From contig JAISRD010000195.1 of assembly GCA_031273835.1 (NCBI GenBank), forward strand, positions 1-15,172: a DNA stretch of 15,172 nucleotides, written 5' to 3'. The number at the start of each line of letters is the position of its first letter. The stretch's first letter is position 1. Shown here piece after piece: positions 1 through 7,859 of the stretch. The position numbers and the translations under genes are program-made. Origin of the DNA: Treponema sp. GTDB taxonomy: Bacteria > Spirochaetota > Spirochaetia > Treponematales > Breznakiellaceae. The notes under the pieces are model-generated. The model made no database searches. It was not told the DNA's origin and saw only the letters and a list, made by a program, of their open reading frames with translations.

Positions 1-581
1 ACTCCGTAGGTATGGTAATAGGACATTGCCAGATGATCCCCCGCAGCCTTACTGGCGGAGTAGGGGGACCTTGGATCGTAGCGGGAGTTTTCCGAGAAGA
101 GCCCGGTTTCCCCCAGGGAACCGTACACTTCGTCGGTACTGACATGATGAAAAAGCGTTTCCCCCTCCGCGGTTCCGCTTAAACTTTTCCAATACTCCCG
201 GGCCGTATCCAGCAGAACAAAGGTTCCCATCACATTGGTTTTGATAAAAGTTTCCGGTTCCAGGATGGAACGGTCCACATGGCTCTCGGCGGCAAAATGT
301 ACGACCGTATCAATATGGTATTTTTGAAAGATCGTCTCGACAAGATGCCTGTCGCAGATATCGCCGTGTTCAAAGAAGTACCGTCCGCCGCCTGTATTCC
401 CCGGCCCAAAACGGGATTCAATTTCGTCAAGGCTCATACGGTTCCCCGCATAGGTAAGTGCGTCCAGGTTGATAATCCTGCCGCTAAAACCGGCGCCCTG
501 CGAAAAGAGGTAACGGATAAAGTTACAGCCGATAAAACCGGCGCCGCCTGTAACAAGAAGATTTTTAAGGGTCCTGTTCAT
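1..581 (-). CDS. rmlB: dTDP-glucose 4,6-dehydratase, C-terminus cut by window edge
   Basis: This enzyme converts dTDP-glucose to dTDP-4-keto-6-deoxyglucose, the second step of dTDP-L-rhamnose synthesis, in the cytoplasm with bound NAD. I translated 193 residues from the ATG at 579-581; the family is usually about 350, so roughly the C-terminal half lies outside the window. Visible are the NAD-binding TGGAGFIG near residues 11-18, HFAAESHVDRS in the middle, STDEVYG, and the short-chain dehydrogenase YSASKAAGD with the catalytic Tyr-x3-Lys. The start overlaps the end of rmlD by 17 bp in another frame, and it directly precedes the Rossmann motif at the expected distance. It is the last visible gene of a long operon and completes the rmlACDB set. 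Identification is secure; only the missing C-terminus is unknown. Confidence 0.96.
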   Translation of the reverse strand, partial: MNRTLKNLLVTGGAGFIGCNFIRYLFSQGAGFSGRIINLDALTYAGNRMSLDEIESRFGPGNTGGGRYFFEHGDICDRHLVETIFQKYHIDTVVHFAAESHVDRSILEPETFIKTNVMGTFVLLDTAREYWKSLSGTAEGETLFHHVSTDEVYGSLGETGLFSENSRYDPRSPYSASKAAGDHLAMSYYHTYG

Positions 582-1500
582 CCGCTTTCATTCTGAGGAA
601 GGCCCTTAAACTTTCATCCCATTGGGGAATTTGTATTCCCAGGGCCGCTTTAATTTTACCTTTGTCCAATACGGAATAGGCGGGCCGTGCCGCTTTCGTT
701 GGATAATCTTTACTGCCGCAGGGATTTATGGATACGGGACCCGGCAGCAGGCCAAATTCACGGGCATTGTTGTAAATTGCCCCGGCAAAGTTAAACCAGG
801 TCGTATCGCCTTCGTTGGTATAGTGATAGATCCCGCAGGGTATCTTTTTTCCTGAATTTACGGCGCCGATAAGGGCGATAGTCATTTCCGCAAGATCAAG
901 AGCCCAGGTGGGGCTGCCCCGCTGGTCGGCGCTTATTACCAGGGTATCCTTTTCTTTCATTAACCTGAGCATGTTGTGTACAAAGTTATTGCCGTATTTA
1001 CCGTAGAGCCATGCGGTACGGATAATGTAGGACCGGCTGTTGTTCTTCATGACCGCCGTTTCCCCATCCCGCTTGGTAAGGCCGTACACGTTGAGGGGTT
1101 CTGTAGGATCATCCGCGCGGTAGGGCCGTAACGTTCCGGTATCGCCGTCATGAATACCCGCGCCGTCAAATACATAATCGGTGGAAAAATGAATAAACCC
1201 GGCCCCTGAATTTTGCGCGCAGCGGGCAAGATACGCGGCCCCCTGGGTATTAAGGCGCCGACAGTTTTCCGTATCATCCTCAGCCCTGTCCACCGCGGTA
1301 TAGGCGGCGCAGTTGATGATCCATTTTAGGGGGCCCCCAAGGGGTCCGGCATCTGAAAATCCGGCGGCAAATTCGGCAAGCGCTGCGGGATCGGCAATGT
1401 CCAGTTCCCGGTCGGTTCCGGCAAAGGCAAGGCCGCGCCGTTTCAGGCATAGGGAGAGCTCGGTTCCCAGCATGCCCTTATTACCGGTGATCCAGATCAC
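565..1500 (-). CDS. rmlD: dTDP-4-dehydrorhamnose reductase
   Basis: This enzyme reduces dTDP-4-keto-L-rhamnose to dTDP-L-rhamnose, the last step of the pathway, using NAD(P)H. The 311-residue product has the expected family length. It shows a variant dinucleotide loop GNKGMLG (residues 6-12; more usually GANGQLG), NCAAYTAVDRAE (63-74), STDYVFDG (106-113), the catalytic YGLTK (139-143) and RTAWLYG (161-167). The start codon is GTG at 1498-1500. It overlaps the rmlC stop as GTGA, which supports translational coupling and decides the start, because the Rossmann strand begins at residue 2. The product is cytoplasmic. Nothing suggests truncation. Confidence 0.96.
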   Translation of the reverse strand: MIWITGNKGMLGTELSLCLKRRGLAFAGTDRELDIADPAALAEFAAGFSDAGPLGGPLKWIINCAAYTAVDRAEDDTENCRRLNTQGAAYLARCAQNSGAGFIHFSTDYVFDGAGIHDGDTGTLRPYRADDPTEPLNVYGLTKRDGETAVMKNNSRSYIIRTAWLYGKYGNNFVHNMLRLMKEKDTLVISADQRGSPTWALDLAEMTIALIGAVNSGKKIPCGIYHYTNEGDTTWFNFAGAIYNNAREFGLLPGPVSINPCGSKDYPTKAARPAYSVLDKGKIKAALGIQIPQWDESLRAFLRMKADEQDP

Positions 1501-2084
1501 CGCGGACCTTCTCCTGAAGCCGTCATCCGGGCATCCGCCCTGGTTGTTTCGGCGGCAAAGGCCGGCAGTTTTTTGTCCTTATCCGACAGCATGTATTCCA
1601 TCCCTAAACCGGGCCACCTGATACCTATGGAAGGATCGTTCCAGATGATTCCCCCCTCATCTTCGGGGTAATAAAAATCGGTACACTTATAGGCAAAGAC
1701 CGCGGTCCCGCTTAAAACCAGAAAACCGTGGGCAAAACCCGGCGGTATATAAAACTGATTCTGCCTTTCTCCGCTCAAAACGACCCCATGCCATTTGCCG
1801 AAAGTGGGGGAGGGGAAACGCATATCCACAGCCGCGTCAAATACTTCGCCCTCGATAACCCGGACCAGCTTTCCCTGGGGATGTTTTTTCTGAAAGTGGA
1901 GCCCCCGGAGTACGCCCCTTGCGGAACGGGATTGGTTATCCTGAACAAAGCGTTCCTTTATGCCGGCGGCGGCAAAATCCCGCTCGGACCAGGATTCAAA
2001 AAAATAACCTCTTTCGTCGCCGAAAAGCTTAGGCTGAATTTCGTAAAGTCCCTCTATGGGACAGGACTTAAACACAAAGGCCAT
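1497..2084 (-). CDS. rmlC: dTDP-4-dehydrorhamnose 3,5-epimerase
   Basis: This cupin-fold enzyme epimerises C3 and C5 of dTDP-4-keto-6-deoxyglucose, the third step of dTDP-L-rhamnose synthesis. Of the 195 residues, the first 180 or so match the family from end to end. FFESW (28-32) and FVQDNQSRSARGVLRGLHFQ (46-65) include the catalytic His63. LVRVIEGEVFDAAVDMR follows, then the IPPGFAHGFLVLS block (113-125), AYKCTDFYYPEDEGG (131-145) with the active-site Tyr, and NDPSIGIRWP. The tail beyond residue 175 is probably unstructured. ATG at 2082-2084 lies 8 bp after the rmlA stop, and the 3' end overlaps rmlD as GTGA. This is true RmlC rather than a sugar isomerase of the related cupin families, judging by the RGLHFQ and FAHGF blocks together. 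Confidence 0.96.
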   Translation of the reverse strand: MAFVFKSCPIEGLYEIQPKLFGDERGYFFESWSERDFAAAGIKERFVQDNQSRSARGVLRGLHFQKKHPQGKLVRVIEGEVFDAAVDMRFPSPTFGKWHGVVLSGERQNQFYIPPGFAHGFLVLSGTAVFAYKCTDFYYPEDEGGIIWNDPSIGIRWPGLGMEYMLSDKDKKLPAFAAETTRADARMTASGEGPR

Positions 2085-2092
2085 TGTTTAAC

Positions 2093-2968
2093 TTAACCGC
2101 CCTCCGCAATATAACGCAGATAATCGCCGTAATCGGTTTTATAGGAGCCGGCCAGTTTTAACAGCCTTTCCTTGGAAATCCAGCCGTTGGAAAAGGCAAT
2201 TTCTTCGATACAGGAAACGTACATACCCTGGCGTTTCTGTATGGCGGCGACAAAATTCGAGGCCTCCAAAAGTCCGTCGCAGCTTCCCGTATCAAGCCAT
2301 GCCATGCCTCTGCCCAGCGCTTCAACCGAAAGCCGACCCTGTTCCAGATACACATTGTTCAGCGCGGTTATTTCAATTTCGCCCCTGGCGGAGGGCGCAA
2401 TTGTTTTGGCTATTCCGCTTGCCCGACCGTCATAAAAATAAAGACCCGGCACGGCATAATGGGATTTGGGGCTGGAAGGTTTTTCCTCAATGGAAATTCC
2501 CTTTCCGTTTCTGTCAAATTCGATAACACCGTAAGCGCCCGGATCCTTTACATAATACGCGAAAACTAAGGCCCCGCCTTTTTGGGAGACCTTTTCGGCG
2601 CTTGCCTTAAGGATTCCGCTGAAGCCCCGGCCGTAAAAGATGTTATCCCCCAGTACCATGGCGCAGCTTTCCCCGGCGATAAATTTTTCACCGACAATAA
2701 AAGCGTCCGCAAGACCCCGTGGACTTTCCTGAACCGCATAGGAAAAAACCACCCCCAATTCTTCCCCGGAACCGAAGAGCTCTTTGAAAAGGGGAATATC
2801 CCTGGGGGTGGAGATGATCAGGACCTCCCGGATTCTCGCGAGCATTAAAACCGAGAGGGGATAGTAGATCATCGGCTTGTCGTAAAGGGGAAGCAGTTGT
2901 TTGGAAACAGTCTTGGTAAGAGGGTAGAGCCTGGTACCGGCGCCGCCTGCGAGAATTATACCCTTCAC
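2093..2968 (-). CDS. rmlA: Glucose-1-phosphate thymidylyltransferase
   Basis: This enzyme makes dTDP-glucose from dTTP and glucose-1-phosphate, the first and usually feedback-inhibited step of the dTDP-rhamnose pathway. The 291 residues match the family length. It carries the nucleotidyltransferase signature GGAGTRLYPLT (8-18) with KQLLPLYDKPM (23-33), LGDNIFYG (106-113) with a metal-binding Asp, EEKP (161-164), GLYFYD (175-180) and WLDTGSCDGLLEAS (224-237). The start is GTG at 2966-2968. It shares one base with the TAG stop of the upstream Omp85 gene (TAGTG), so translation of the rhamnose genes appears coupled to an outer-membrane protein gene. Gene order downstream is rmlC, rmlD, rmlB. Confidence 0.96.
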   Translation of the reverse strand: MKGIILAGGAGTRLYPLTKTVSKQLLPLYDKPMIYYPLSVLMLARIREVLIISTPRDIPLFKELFGSGEELGVVFSYAVQESPRGLADAFIVGEKFIAGESCAMVLGDNIFYGRGFSGILKASAEKVSQKGGALVFAYYVKDPGAYGVIEFDRNGKGISIEEKPSSPKSHYAVPGLYFYDGRASGIAKTIAPSARGEIEITALNNVYLEQGRLSVEALGRGMAWLDTGSCDGLLEASNFVAAIQKRQGMYVSCIEEIAFSNGWISKERLLKLAGSYKTDYGDYLRYIAEGG

Positions 2969-4482
2969 TAGTAAAAATGCCCCATGCCGATAAAAATCTC
3001 CTGGTTAACCCCGCCCGGTTTGGTCCCGATCCGGAGGGCTTCGTTGAGATTCCAGCCGGCGCTGAGCCTAAGGTAAAAGCTGCGCCAGCGGAGGGAAAAA
3101 ACAATTACTTCAAGACCGGCGCATACGACGGCGCCGCCGGGTTCAAAATCAAAATTTTCCCCGGCGTCGTTACTGCCCTTTATCAGGGCGGCGTCAAGAA
3201 ACGGGGAAACATGTACTTCAACGTCAAAAACATGAAGTTTTGGTTTTTCCAGCCTTTGGGAAGGAACAAAACGGATCAAACGGAACGGGAAATCCAGGTT
3301 GAGGGATACCATATATTCCGCGTTGAGGAATTTATCGTACTGTCCCCGCAGGGTGTCTCCGGCGGCAAGATTGGGATCCCCAAAGTAAAAGCGTCCCAAG
3401 AGACGGGATGATATGCCGAACCATTCGTTAAGGGGATAGTGCCCCACAGCGGAAAGGGAAACCGTATTGTCCCGGGAAAGCTTGTGAAGGTTAAAGCTAT
3501 TGACGTTTTCAAGGCCCACCTCAAGTCCGCTGCGGAAATTTTCCTTCCAGTCAATGCGGCTAAAGCTTAAGCTGTGACCGGGGTTTAGGGAGGGGCCTAT
3601 CCGGTAAGAACCTACATCGCCCCCGGGTCTATAATTCCATATCCATGAGAGCCGGGGCGTATAGTCAAGACTCCCGAAGTATCCCAGGCTTAGGCCGGTA
3701 GGTATTTTCCATTGGGCGTATAGTTCGCTGGACAGGTACCAGCCGGAATAGTAGATTACCCCGGTTTCTTCCTGTTCCTTATCGCTGTTTTCCTCGTTTA
3801 GTATAAAGGCTTCGTTAAAGCCGAAGCTTAGAGCCGTATTTTTTACCGGAAGCTCCATGGAGATGCCGGTGGTATTTTTATAGAAGAAGGGTTCTCCCGA
3901 GAAATACCATTTAAATTCATTGTCAAAATCAAGGTTCCACCGGAGGCCCAGGGCTTCGAAGGGCAGGTTTGTGTCAAGAAGGAAATGGAGGGACTGCCTT
4001 TCCTCTTCATCCTGCTCATAACCGAAGTCCAGTTTCAGAGGCTCCATGGTCCCTAAAAAGTTGTACTCCCTTGCTTTAAGGGTAAGAAAAAAGCCCGTAT
4101 TGGAATCGTACTTAGGTTCGGGGAGTACGATAAAATTCCAGCTTTCCTCGGCATGAACAATAAGGGTCAGCGGTATCTGTCCCTCCGCATCTGTTTCCCC
4201 CAGGCTGTATTCAATATAGGTTTTTGCCTCTTCAAAAACCCGCTGATTCTTAAGTATTTGGGTTTTTCGCATGATATACTCATCCAGAGCCCCCTGTCCT
4301 TCTATACATTCCCCCTCAACAAGCCCCACCGCATAGGCTATGGCCCAGGGCTTGGTACGACCATTGATCCTGTATTCAATGTCCCGTATTACGAATACCG
4401 CCGTGTCGTCTTCACCGGCGGAAAGGACGGGCAAAGACAGAAAAAGAAACCAGTAAAAGAGGTAGTTCCGTCCTCTAATCAA
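2968..4482 (-). CDS. Omp85-family outer membrane protein, single POTRA-like domain
   Basis: This is a predicted 504-residue outer membrane protein of the BamA/TamA superfamily. From the chosen TTG (4480-4482) it has a signal peptide (residues 1-22, ending near LPVLSAG), one POTRA-like domain (about 30-114), then a beta-barrel. The barrel opens with the typical YNFLG (140-144). Near residues 377-400 an LRGQ segment precedes NAEYMVSLNLDFPF, matching the conserved RG motif and following strand of Omp85 barrels. The chain ends in aromatic GHFY, like a barrel-insertion signal. BamA has five POTRAs and TamA three, so this is a reduced member. The frame is open to an ATG at 4591-4593, but that would overlap the preceding gene by 119 bp and put 37 non-secretory residues before the signal peptide. 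TTG at 4495-4497 is an alternative start. Neighbours suggest a role in envelope export or insertion; the substrate is unknown. Confidence 0.8.
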   Translation of the reverse strand: MIRGRNYLFYWFLFLSLPVLSAGEDDTAVFVIRDIEYRINGRTKPWAIAYAVGLVEGECIEGQGALDEYIMRKTQILKNQRVFEEAKTYIEYSLGETDAEGQIPLTLIVHAEESWNFIVLPEPKYDSNTGFFLTLKAREYNFLGTMEPLKLDFGYEQDEEERQSLHFLLDTNLPFEALGLRWNLDFDNEFKWYFSGEPFFYKNTTGISMELPVKNTALSFGFNEAFILNEENSDKEQEETGVIYYSGWYLSSELYAQWKIPTGLSLGYFGSLDYTPRLSWIWNYRPGGDVGSYRIGPSLNPGHSLSFSRIDWKENFRSGLEVGLENVNSFNLHKLSRDNTVSLSAVGHYPLNEWFGISSRLLGRFYFGDPNLAAGDTLRGQYDKFLNAEYMVSLNLDFPFRLIRFVPSQRLEKPKLHVFDVEVHVSPFLDAALIKGSNDAGENFDFEPGGAVVCAGLEVIVFSLRWRSFYLRLSAGWNLNEALRIGTKPGGVNQEIFIGMGHFY

Positions 4483-5785
4483 AGTTGTATTTCTCAAAAT
4501 TAAAGGATCCGTTGATCGACACGCCGAGCAGTATGCTGAAGGGCCGTCCGTACTTATCCGCGCTGCCACTCTCGGTATAATAGTAGCCGTCACGGCTGCC
4601 CAGCGCCATGGGAACCGCCATGGTTACCGTTATATGGGAAAGAGGAACGATACGGATCCCGGGAATAAGCTGGAGGGAATTTTGTTCCAGATTGTAACGG
4701 GCCCGGGTAAAAAGATTAAACCCCTTCCAGCCCGGTTTGTAGGTGATATTAAGGGCGAAGTTAAATCCCCCAACCAGAGTATTTGTTTCCGGTTCATTGT
4801 ATATGTTTTTTTCTTCATACCAGTAGGCGTTGGTTTCCCCGTTATAATAAACTTCCCCGTTAACGGCCAGTTTATTTTGGAAAAAACTGTTGATAAACCC
4901 CGCGTTCAGGGAAAATTCAGGGTGATCCCAGCTTTGATGGTTAACCGCGAACATACCCTCGGTGTACACTTCGGTATCAAAAAGGCCGGTGATTGTTGTT
5001 TTTACCGAATAAAAAAAACGCAGGGGCATTTCCTCGAAATAATACCCCCCCAGGTCAATGTCGGCCCAGGGAAAGGCAAGATTGTACTTTGCCCCGAAGG
5101 CCAGTTCTTTAATACCTACCTGATCGGTCTTTGCCAAATAGCCGTCGCGGGTCATGCTCAAAAGCTGTAAACCGCCTATGCCGACGGGTATTTCTATGCG
5201 GGCAATATAGGAATCGCCATCCTTAGATGCAGGGACACGAATGGGCAGGTTGGTAAAGGGGTAGTTAGGCGAATACCCCCAGTTCTGAACAAACTTTCCG
5301 ATACGGAAAAAAAGCCTGTCGCTAAAATTGTAGTTAAGAAAGAATTGATTTACGGTAAAGGCAAAACCGGGGAATGAAAAGACAAAAACCGTTTTTACCT
5401 GTAGTTCCCTGGATATGGTAAGGTCAAGCCCCAGATCCCCTTCCATGGCTACTCCGCTTGGCTGGGAAAAAGCAGACCCGTATTCCCCATTCCAGGGAGT
5501 TTCACTCCACCCCGGCGCGTAGGCGCCCATAAAATAAATTGAAGCAAACGCGGAAAAACCGCGTATTCCCATGATGTCAATGGCCTTCGATCCCTCTCCG
5601 TTCGCGTTGTCCTCTGCGGAGCGGTCTTTCCCTTCGGGATCGTCCGTTGAGCCCTCTTGCCCGGTTTGACCGGCTTCAAAGAGGCCCTCGATGTCCCAAT
5701 TGGCGTAGCCGCCGTTTTCCTCCTGGGCGTAAACACTTAAAACCCGGATCAGGAGGAGGAAAAAAAGCAGATGCGGTTTTTTCAA
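4475..5785 (-). CDS. Secreted beta-barrel outer membrane protein, porin-like
   Basis: I do not recognise a named family. The 436-residue product starts at TTG 5783-5785, overlapping the LolA-like stop as TTGA. It has a clear signal peptide (MKKPHLLFFLLLIRVLSVYA, cleavage before Gln21). Residues 22-72 form an acidic, Gly/Glu/Asp/Ser-rich linker (for example TDDPEGKDRSAEDNANGEG). From about residue 75 the chain alternates polar and aromatic or aliphatic residues in many short strands, as in outer membrane beta-barrels. FRIGKFVQNWG near residue 160 resembles the strand found in several porin-like and polysaccharide-export barrels. It ends FNFEKYNFD. Its position between a LolA-like carrier and an Omp85 protein, with overlapping ends, suggests it works with them at the outer membrane. 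A porin of unrelated function that merely shares the operon is the alternative. Confidence 0.75.
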   Translation of the reverse strand: MKKPHLLFFLLLIRVLSVYAQEENGGYANWDIEGLFEAGQTGQEGSTDDPEGKDRSAEDNANGEGSKAIDIMGIRGFSAFASIYFMGAYAPGWSETPWNGEYGSAFSQPSGVAMEGDLGLDLTISRELQVKTVFVFSFPGFAFTVNQFFLNYNFSDRLFFRIGKFVQNWGYSPNYPFTNLPIRVPASKDGDSYIARIEIPVGIGGLQLLSMTRDGYLAKTDQVGIKELAFGAKYNLAFPWADIDLGGYYFEEMPLRFFYSVKTTITGLFDTEVYTEGMFAVNHQSWDHPEFSLNAGFINSFFQNKLAVNGEVYYNGETNAYWYEEKNIYNEPETNTLVGGFNFALNITYKPGWKGFNLFTRARYNLEQNSLQLIPGIRIVPLSHITVTMAVPMALGSRDGYYYTESGSADKYGRPFSILLGVSINGSFNFEKYNFD

Positions 5786-6558
5786 CGGTTCACGGTTTCA
5801 AGAAAGGTCTTTGAGAATACAGAATCGGCTATACGGCTAAAGGACGGTTTTGCTATGGAAATCTGGGTCCTTTCGTTGACAAATTTTCCGTTGATAAGGG
5901 CCCCCTTAAGGGCGTCCACAAAAAGAATCTGCTTGGGGACAAAACGATTTCCTATCCGGTGATAGTCGGGAATGGCGGAGGTCCGCAAAATCTGACCCGA
6001 AAGGCTATAGTCCTCCGTTTTACGGACCAGGCCGTCTTCGCTGATCCATATCTTCATCCTTGGATAGGTAACCTCGTTGGTCAGCGCCTCCAGCGTAAGG
6101 ACCCTGCAGGTAAAGCGGCCGAGGGCCGCCGTTTCCCCCCCGGTTACTTTATAATCTTCGGCTAGGGTGGAACGGGTAAAATCGGAATTCCTGGCGTTGG
6201 TATTCTGAAAACGCTCCCTGCTGCTGGTGGAATTGAAACGCCTGCTTTCGGGATCGTAAAACCACAGGGTATTTCCCTGTTTAAGGTAGCCCTGTCCCCG
6301 GCTTATGCCGGGCTCCATCACCACGATAACATAGATTTCCCTGGCGTCCCGGCGGAAAACCCCGGCAACCGTGGTCGACCGGCTTTGGCCGGGTCTTTCC
6401 TGGACTATGGTGTATTCAGCGGAAAAATCACTGTCCATATAACTGGCCAGGGAGTCGGCTTTTTTTAAAAGTTCCATATCCGAAAGGGACCATATCCCGG
6501 ATACGGAAATAAGGATCATGGCAAGGAAAAATAATGATCTTTTGACTCGTTGTTTCAT
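5782..6558 (-). CDS. LolA-like periplasmic carrier protein (outer membrane lipoprotein-sorting type)
   Basis: This 258-residue protein has a signal peptide (about residues 1-24, basic MKQRVKR then a hydrophobic core ending GIWS). The mature part looks like a LolA/LolB-type half-barrel. The segments YTIVQERPGQ, AREIYVIVVMEPGISRGQGYL, NTLWFYDPESRRF, SDFTRSTLAEDYKV, YPRMKIWISEDGLVRK and RFVPKQILFVD match the pattern of proteins annotated as outer membrane lipoprotein-sorting proteins (the LolA_like group rather than classical LolA). Such proteins bind lipidated cargo in the periplasm. ATG at 6556-6558 overlaps the permease stop (ATGA), and a GGAG lies 7 bp upstream at 6566-6569. Being encoded directly after the ATPase and two permeases fits a carrier that accepts cargo from them. 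Function is inferred from family resemblance and context. Confidence 0.82.
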   Translation of the reverse strand: MKQRVKRSLFFLAMILISVSGIWSLSDMELLKKADSLASYMDSDFSAEYTIVQERPGQSRSTTVAGVFRRDAREIYVIVVMEPGISRGQGYLKQGNTLWFYDPESRRFNSTSSRERFQNTNARNSDFTRSTLAEDYKVTGGETAALGRFTCRVLTLEALTNEVTYPRMKIWISEDGLVRKTEDYSLSGQILRTSAIPDYHRIGNRFVPKQILFVDALKGALINGKFVNERTQISIAKPSFSRIADSVFSKTFLETVNR

Positions 6559-7859
6559 AGGGTGTCTCCGTTTAACAACAACGGTAAATGATTGCGGGTT
6601 ACACGGAACGATAAAAACCAGATTGAAGGGAGCAGCATGCAGAACACCGCCAGTATATTGATTACCGTAGTTTTAGGTAAATATAGCGCGGTAAGCCTTC
6701 CGTTTCGCAGGAATATTTCAAAACCGGGAAACCATGCAAAGGAAAGCCGGGCCAGGACGGCGCTTAAAAGCCGGGCAAAGAAAAAACCCGCGATGAGGGA
6801 AAGTATCCCCAATCCTAACGCTTCCAGAACCAGGATAAACTGTACATCCCGTTCATAAAAGCCTATGGCCCGCATGGTTCCTATTTCGCGGACCCGTTCA
6901 TGGAGTATGAGCCGGTAAGTTACGCCGGCGCTTACCATGATGATGATCAGCATCATTCCGTAGAGGAGGTAGCTGAGGATATCCATGGCATTGAGGAGTT
7001 GATCAACCTCCGACAGGAAAACCGGAATGGTTAATACAAAAACCCTTAAACCCTCCCAGTTTTTTGACCGTTCAAAATTATAATCCTCCCGGTCACGTAA
7101 GAAGGGGGCGGTGGGAAATTTTTGAGCCAGGGCATTGCGGAGCAGTACCGTTTTTTGCGGGGTCCTTGAATGATCTTTAAAGGTAAATCCTATAAACGAG
7201 CAGTCGCCGGCGTCAAAACCGATAAGGGAATTGAGGGTTTCCCTGGCTATATAGGCTTTGTAGTATCCGAAAATACTGGAATCTCTGATAATTCCGGCGA
7301 TCACAAAAACGCCGGTATTTTTAGCCGCCCCGCCGGTCTCTGTCTCTAAAACGACACTGTCCCCCTGCCGTATCCCCAAGCTTTTTGCCAGAGGTTCTGA
7401 AAGCAGCATGGTATCGTCCCCCGGATTTCCCGGCAGCCCGTCGTAGCTTAAAGCGGAAAAGTAGGCCGCTTCGTTTTCCCAGTCAATCCCCTGCACGTAC
7501 TTTAAGGGCATGACGGCGCCGTTAAAATAGACGGAGGCCCTGCCGTATAGATCGGTCCGCACGGCTGTTCCCGAAGGATCAAGCTGCAATTGTTCCGCCG
7601 TTTCAAGGATAAAGGCCGTATCCTCTCCGTCAAAATGATCGGCATGTGAATAATCCGCGTTGTCTCCCCGGATAACTATATCCCCCGCATAGTGGCCCCG
7701 GGCGGAAAAGTATACGTTTTCCGCCATACCGTCCTTTGCCGCCCGTATAAAGCTGATAATGCCGAATCCGAATGCCAGGGCCAGAAACAGAAAAAGGTAA
7801 CGCCTGCGGTACCGGAACAGGTACTGGGCCGCCAGAAGCAGCATCGTGATAAGCTTCAT
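6555..7859 (-). CDS. FtsX-type ABC transporter permease (LolC/LolE/MacB-like), second subunit
   Basis: This 434-residue inner-membrane protein has the four-helix MacB/LolCDE layout. TM1 is at about 21-39, a large periplasmic domain spans about 40-290, and three helices follow at about 295-317, 341-365 and 398-418. The cytoplasmic ERVREIGTMRAIGF (321-334) just after TM2 is the coupling segment that contacts the ATPase in this family. ATG at 7857-7859 overlaps the preceding permease stop (ATGA), and the 3' end overlaps the LolA-like gene in the same way. No ATPase domain is fused, so it differs from MacB itself. With its neighbours it most resembles a LolC/LolE partner, which extracts lipidated substrates from the inner membrane by a mechanotransmission mechanism. 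The substrate is not determined by sequence. Confidence 0.9.
   Translation of the reverse strand: MKLITMLLLAAQYLFRYRRRYLFLFLALAFGFGIISFIRAAKDGMAENVYFSARGHYAGDIVIRGDNADYSHADHFDGEDTAFILETAEQLQLDPSGTAVRTDLYGRASVYFNGAVMPLKYVQGIDWENEAAYFSALSYDGLPGNPGDDTMLLSEPLAKSLGIRQGDSVVLETETGGAAKNTGVFVIAGIIRDSSIFGYYKAYIARETLNSLIGFDAGDCSFIGFTFKDHSRTPQKTVLLRNALAQKFPTAPFLRDREDYNFERSKNWEGLRVFVLTIPVFLSEVDQLLNAMDILSYLLYGMMLIIIMVSAGVTYRLILHERVREIGTMRAIGFYERDVQFILVLEALGLGILSLIAGFFFARLLSAVLARLSFAWFPGFEIFLRNGRLTALYLPKTTVINILAVFCMLLPSIWFLSFRVTRNHLPLLLNGDTL

Noticed and set aside
4483..4593. N-terminal extension of the Omp85 gene to an upstream ATG
   Set aside because: It would overlap the preceding barrel gene by 119 bp and place 37 non-secretory residues before an otherwise ideal signal peptide. 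TTG at 4480-4482 or 4495-4497 fits better.
4634..5170. 178-residue open frame on the plus strand
   Set aside because: It is antisense to the porin-like gene, whose signal peptide, barrel pattern and coupled start are convincing.
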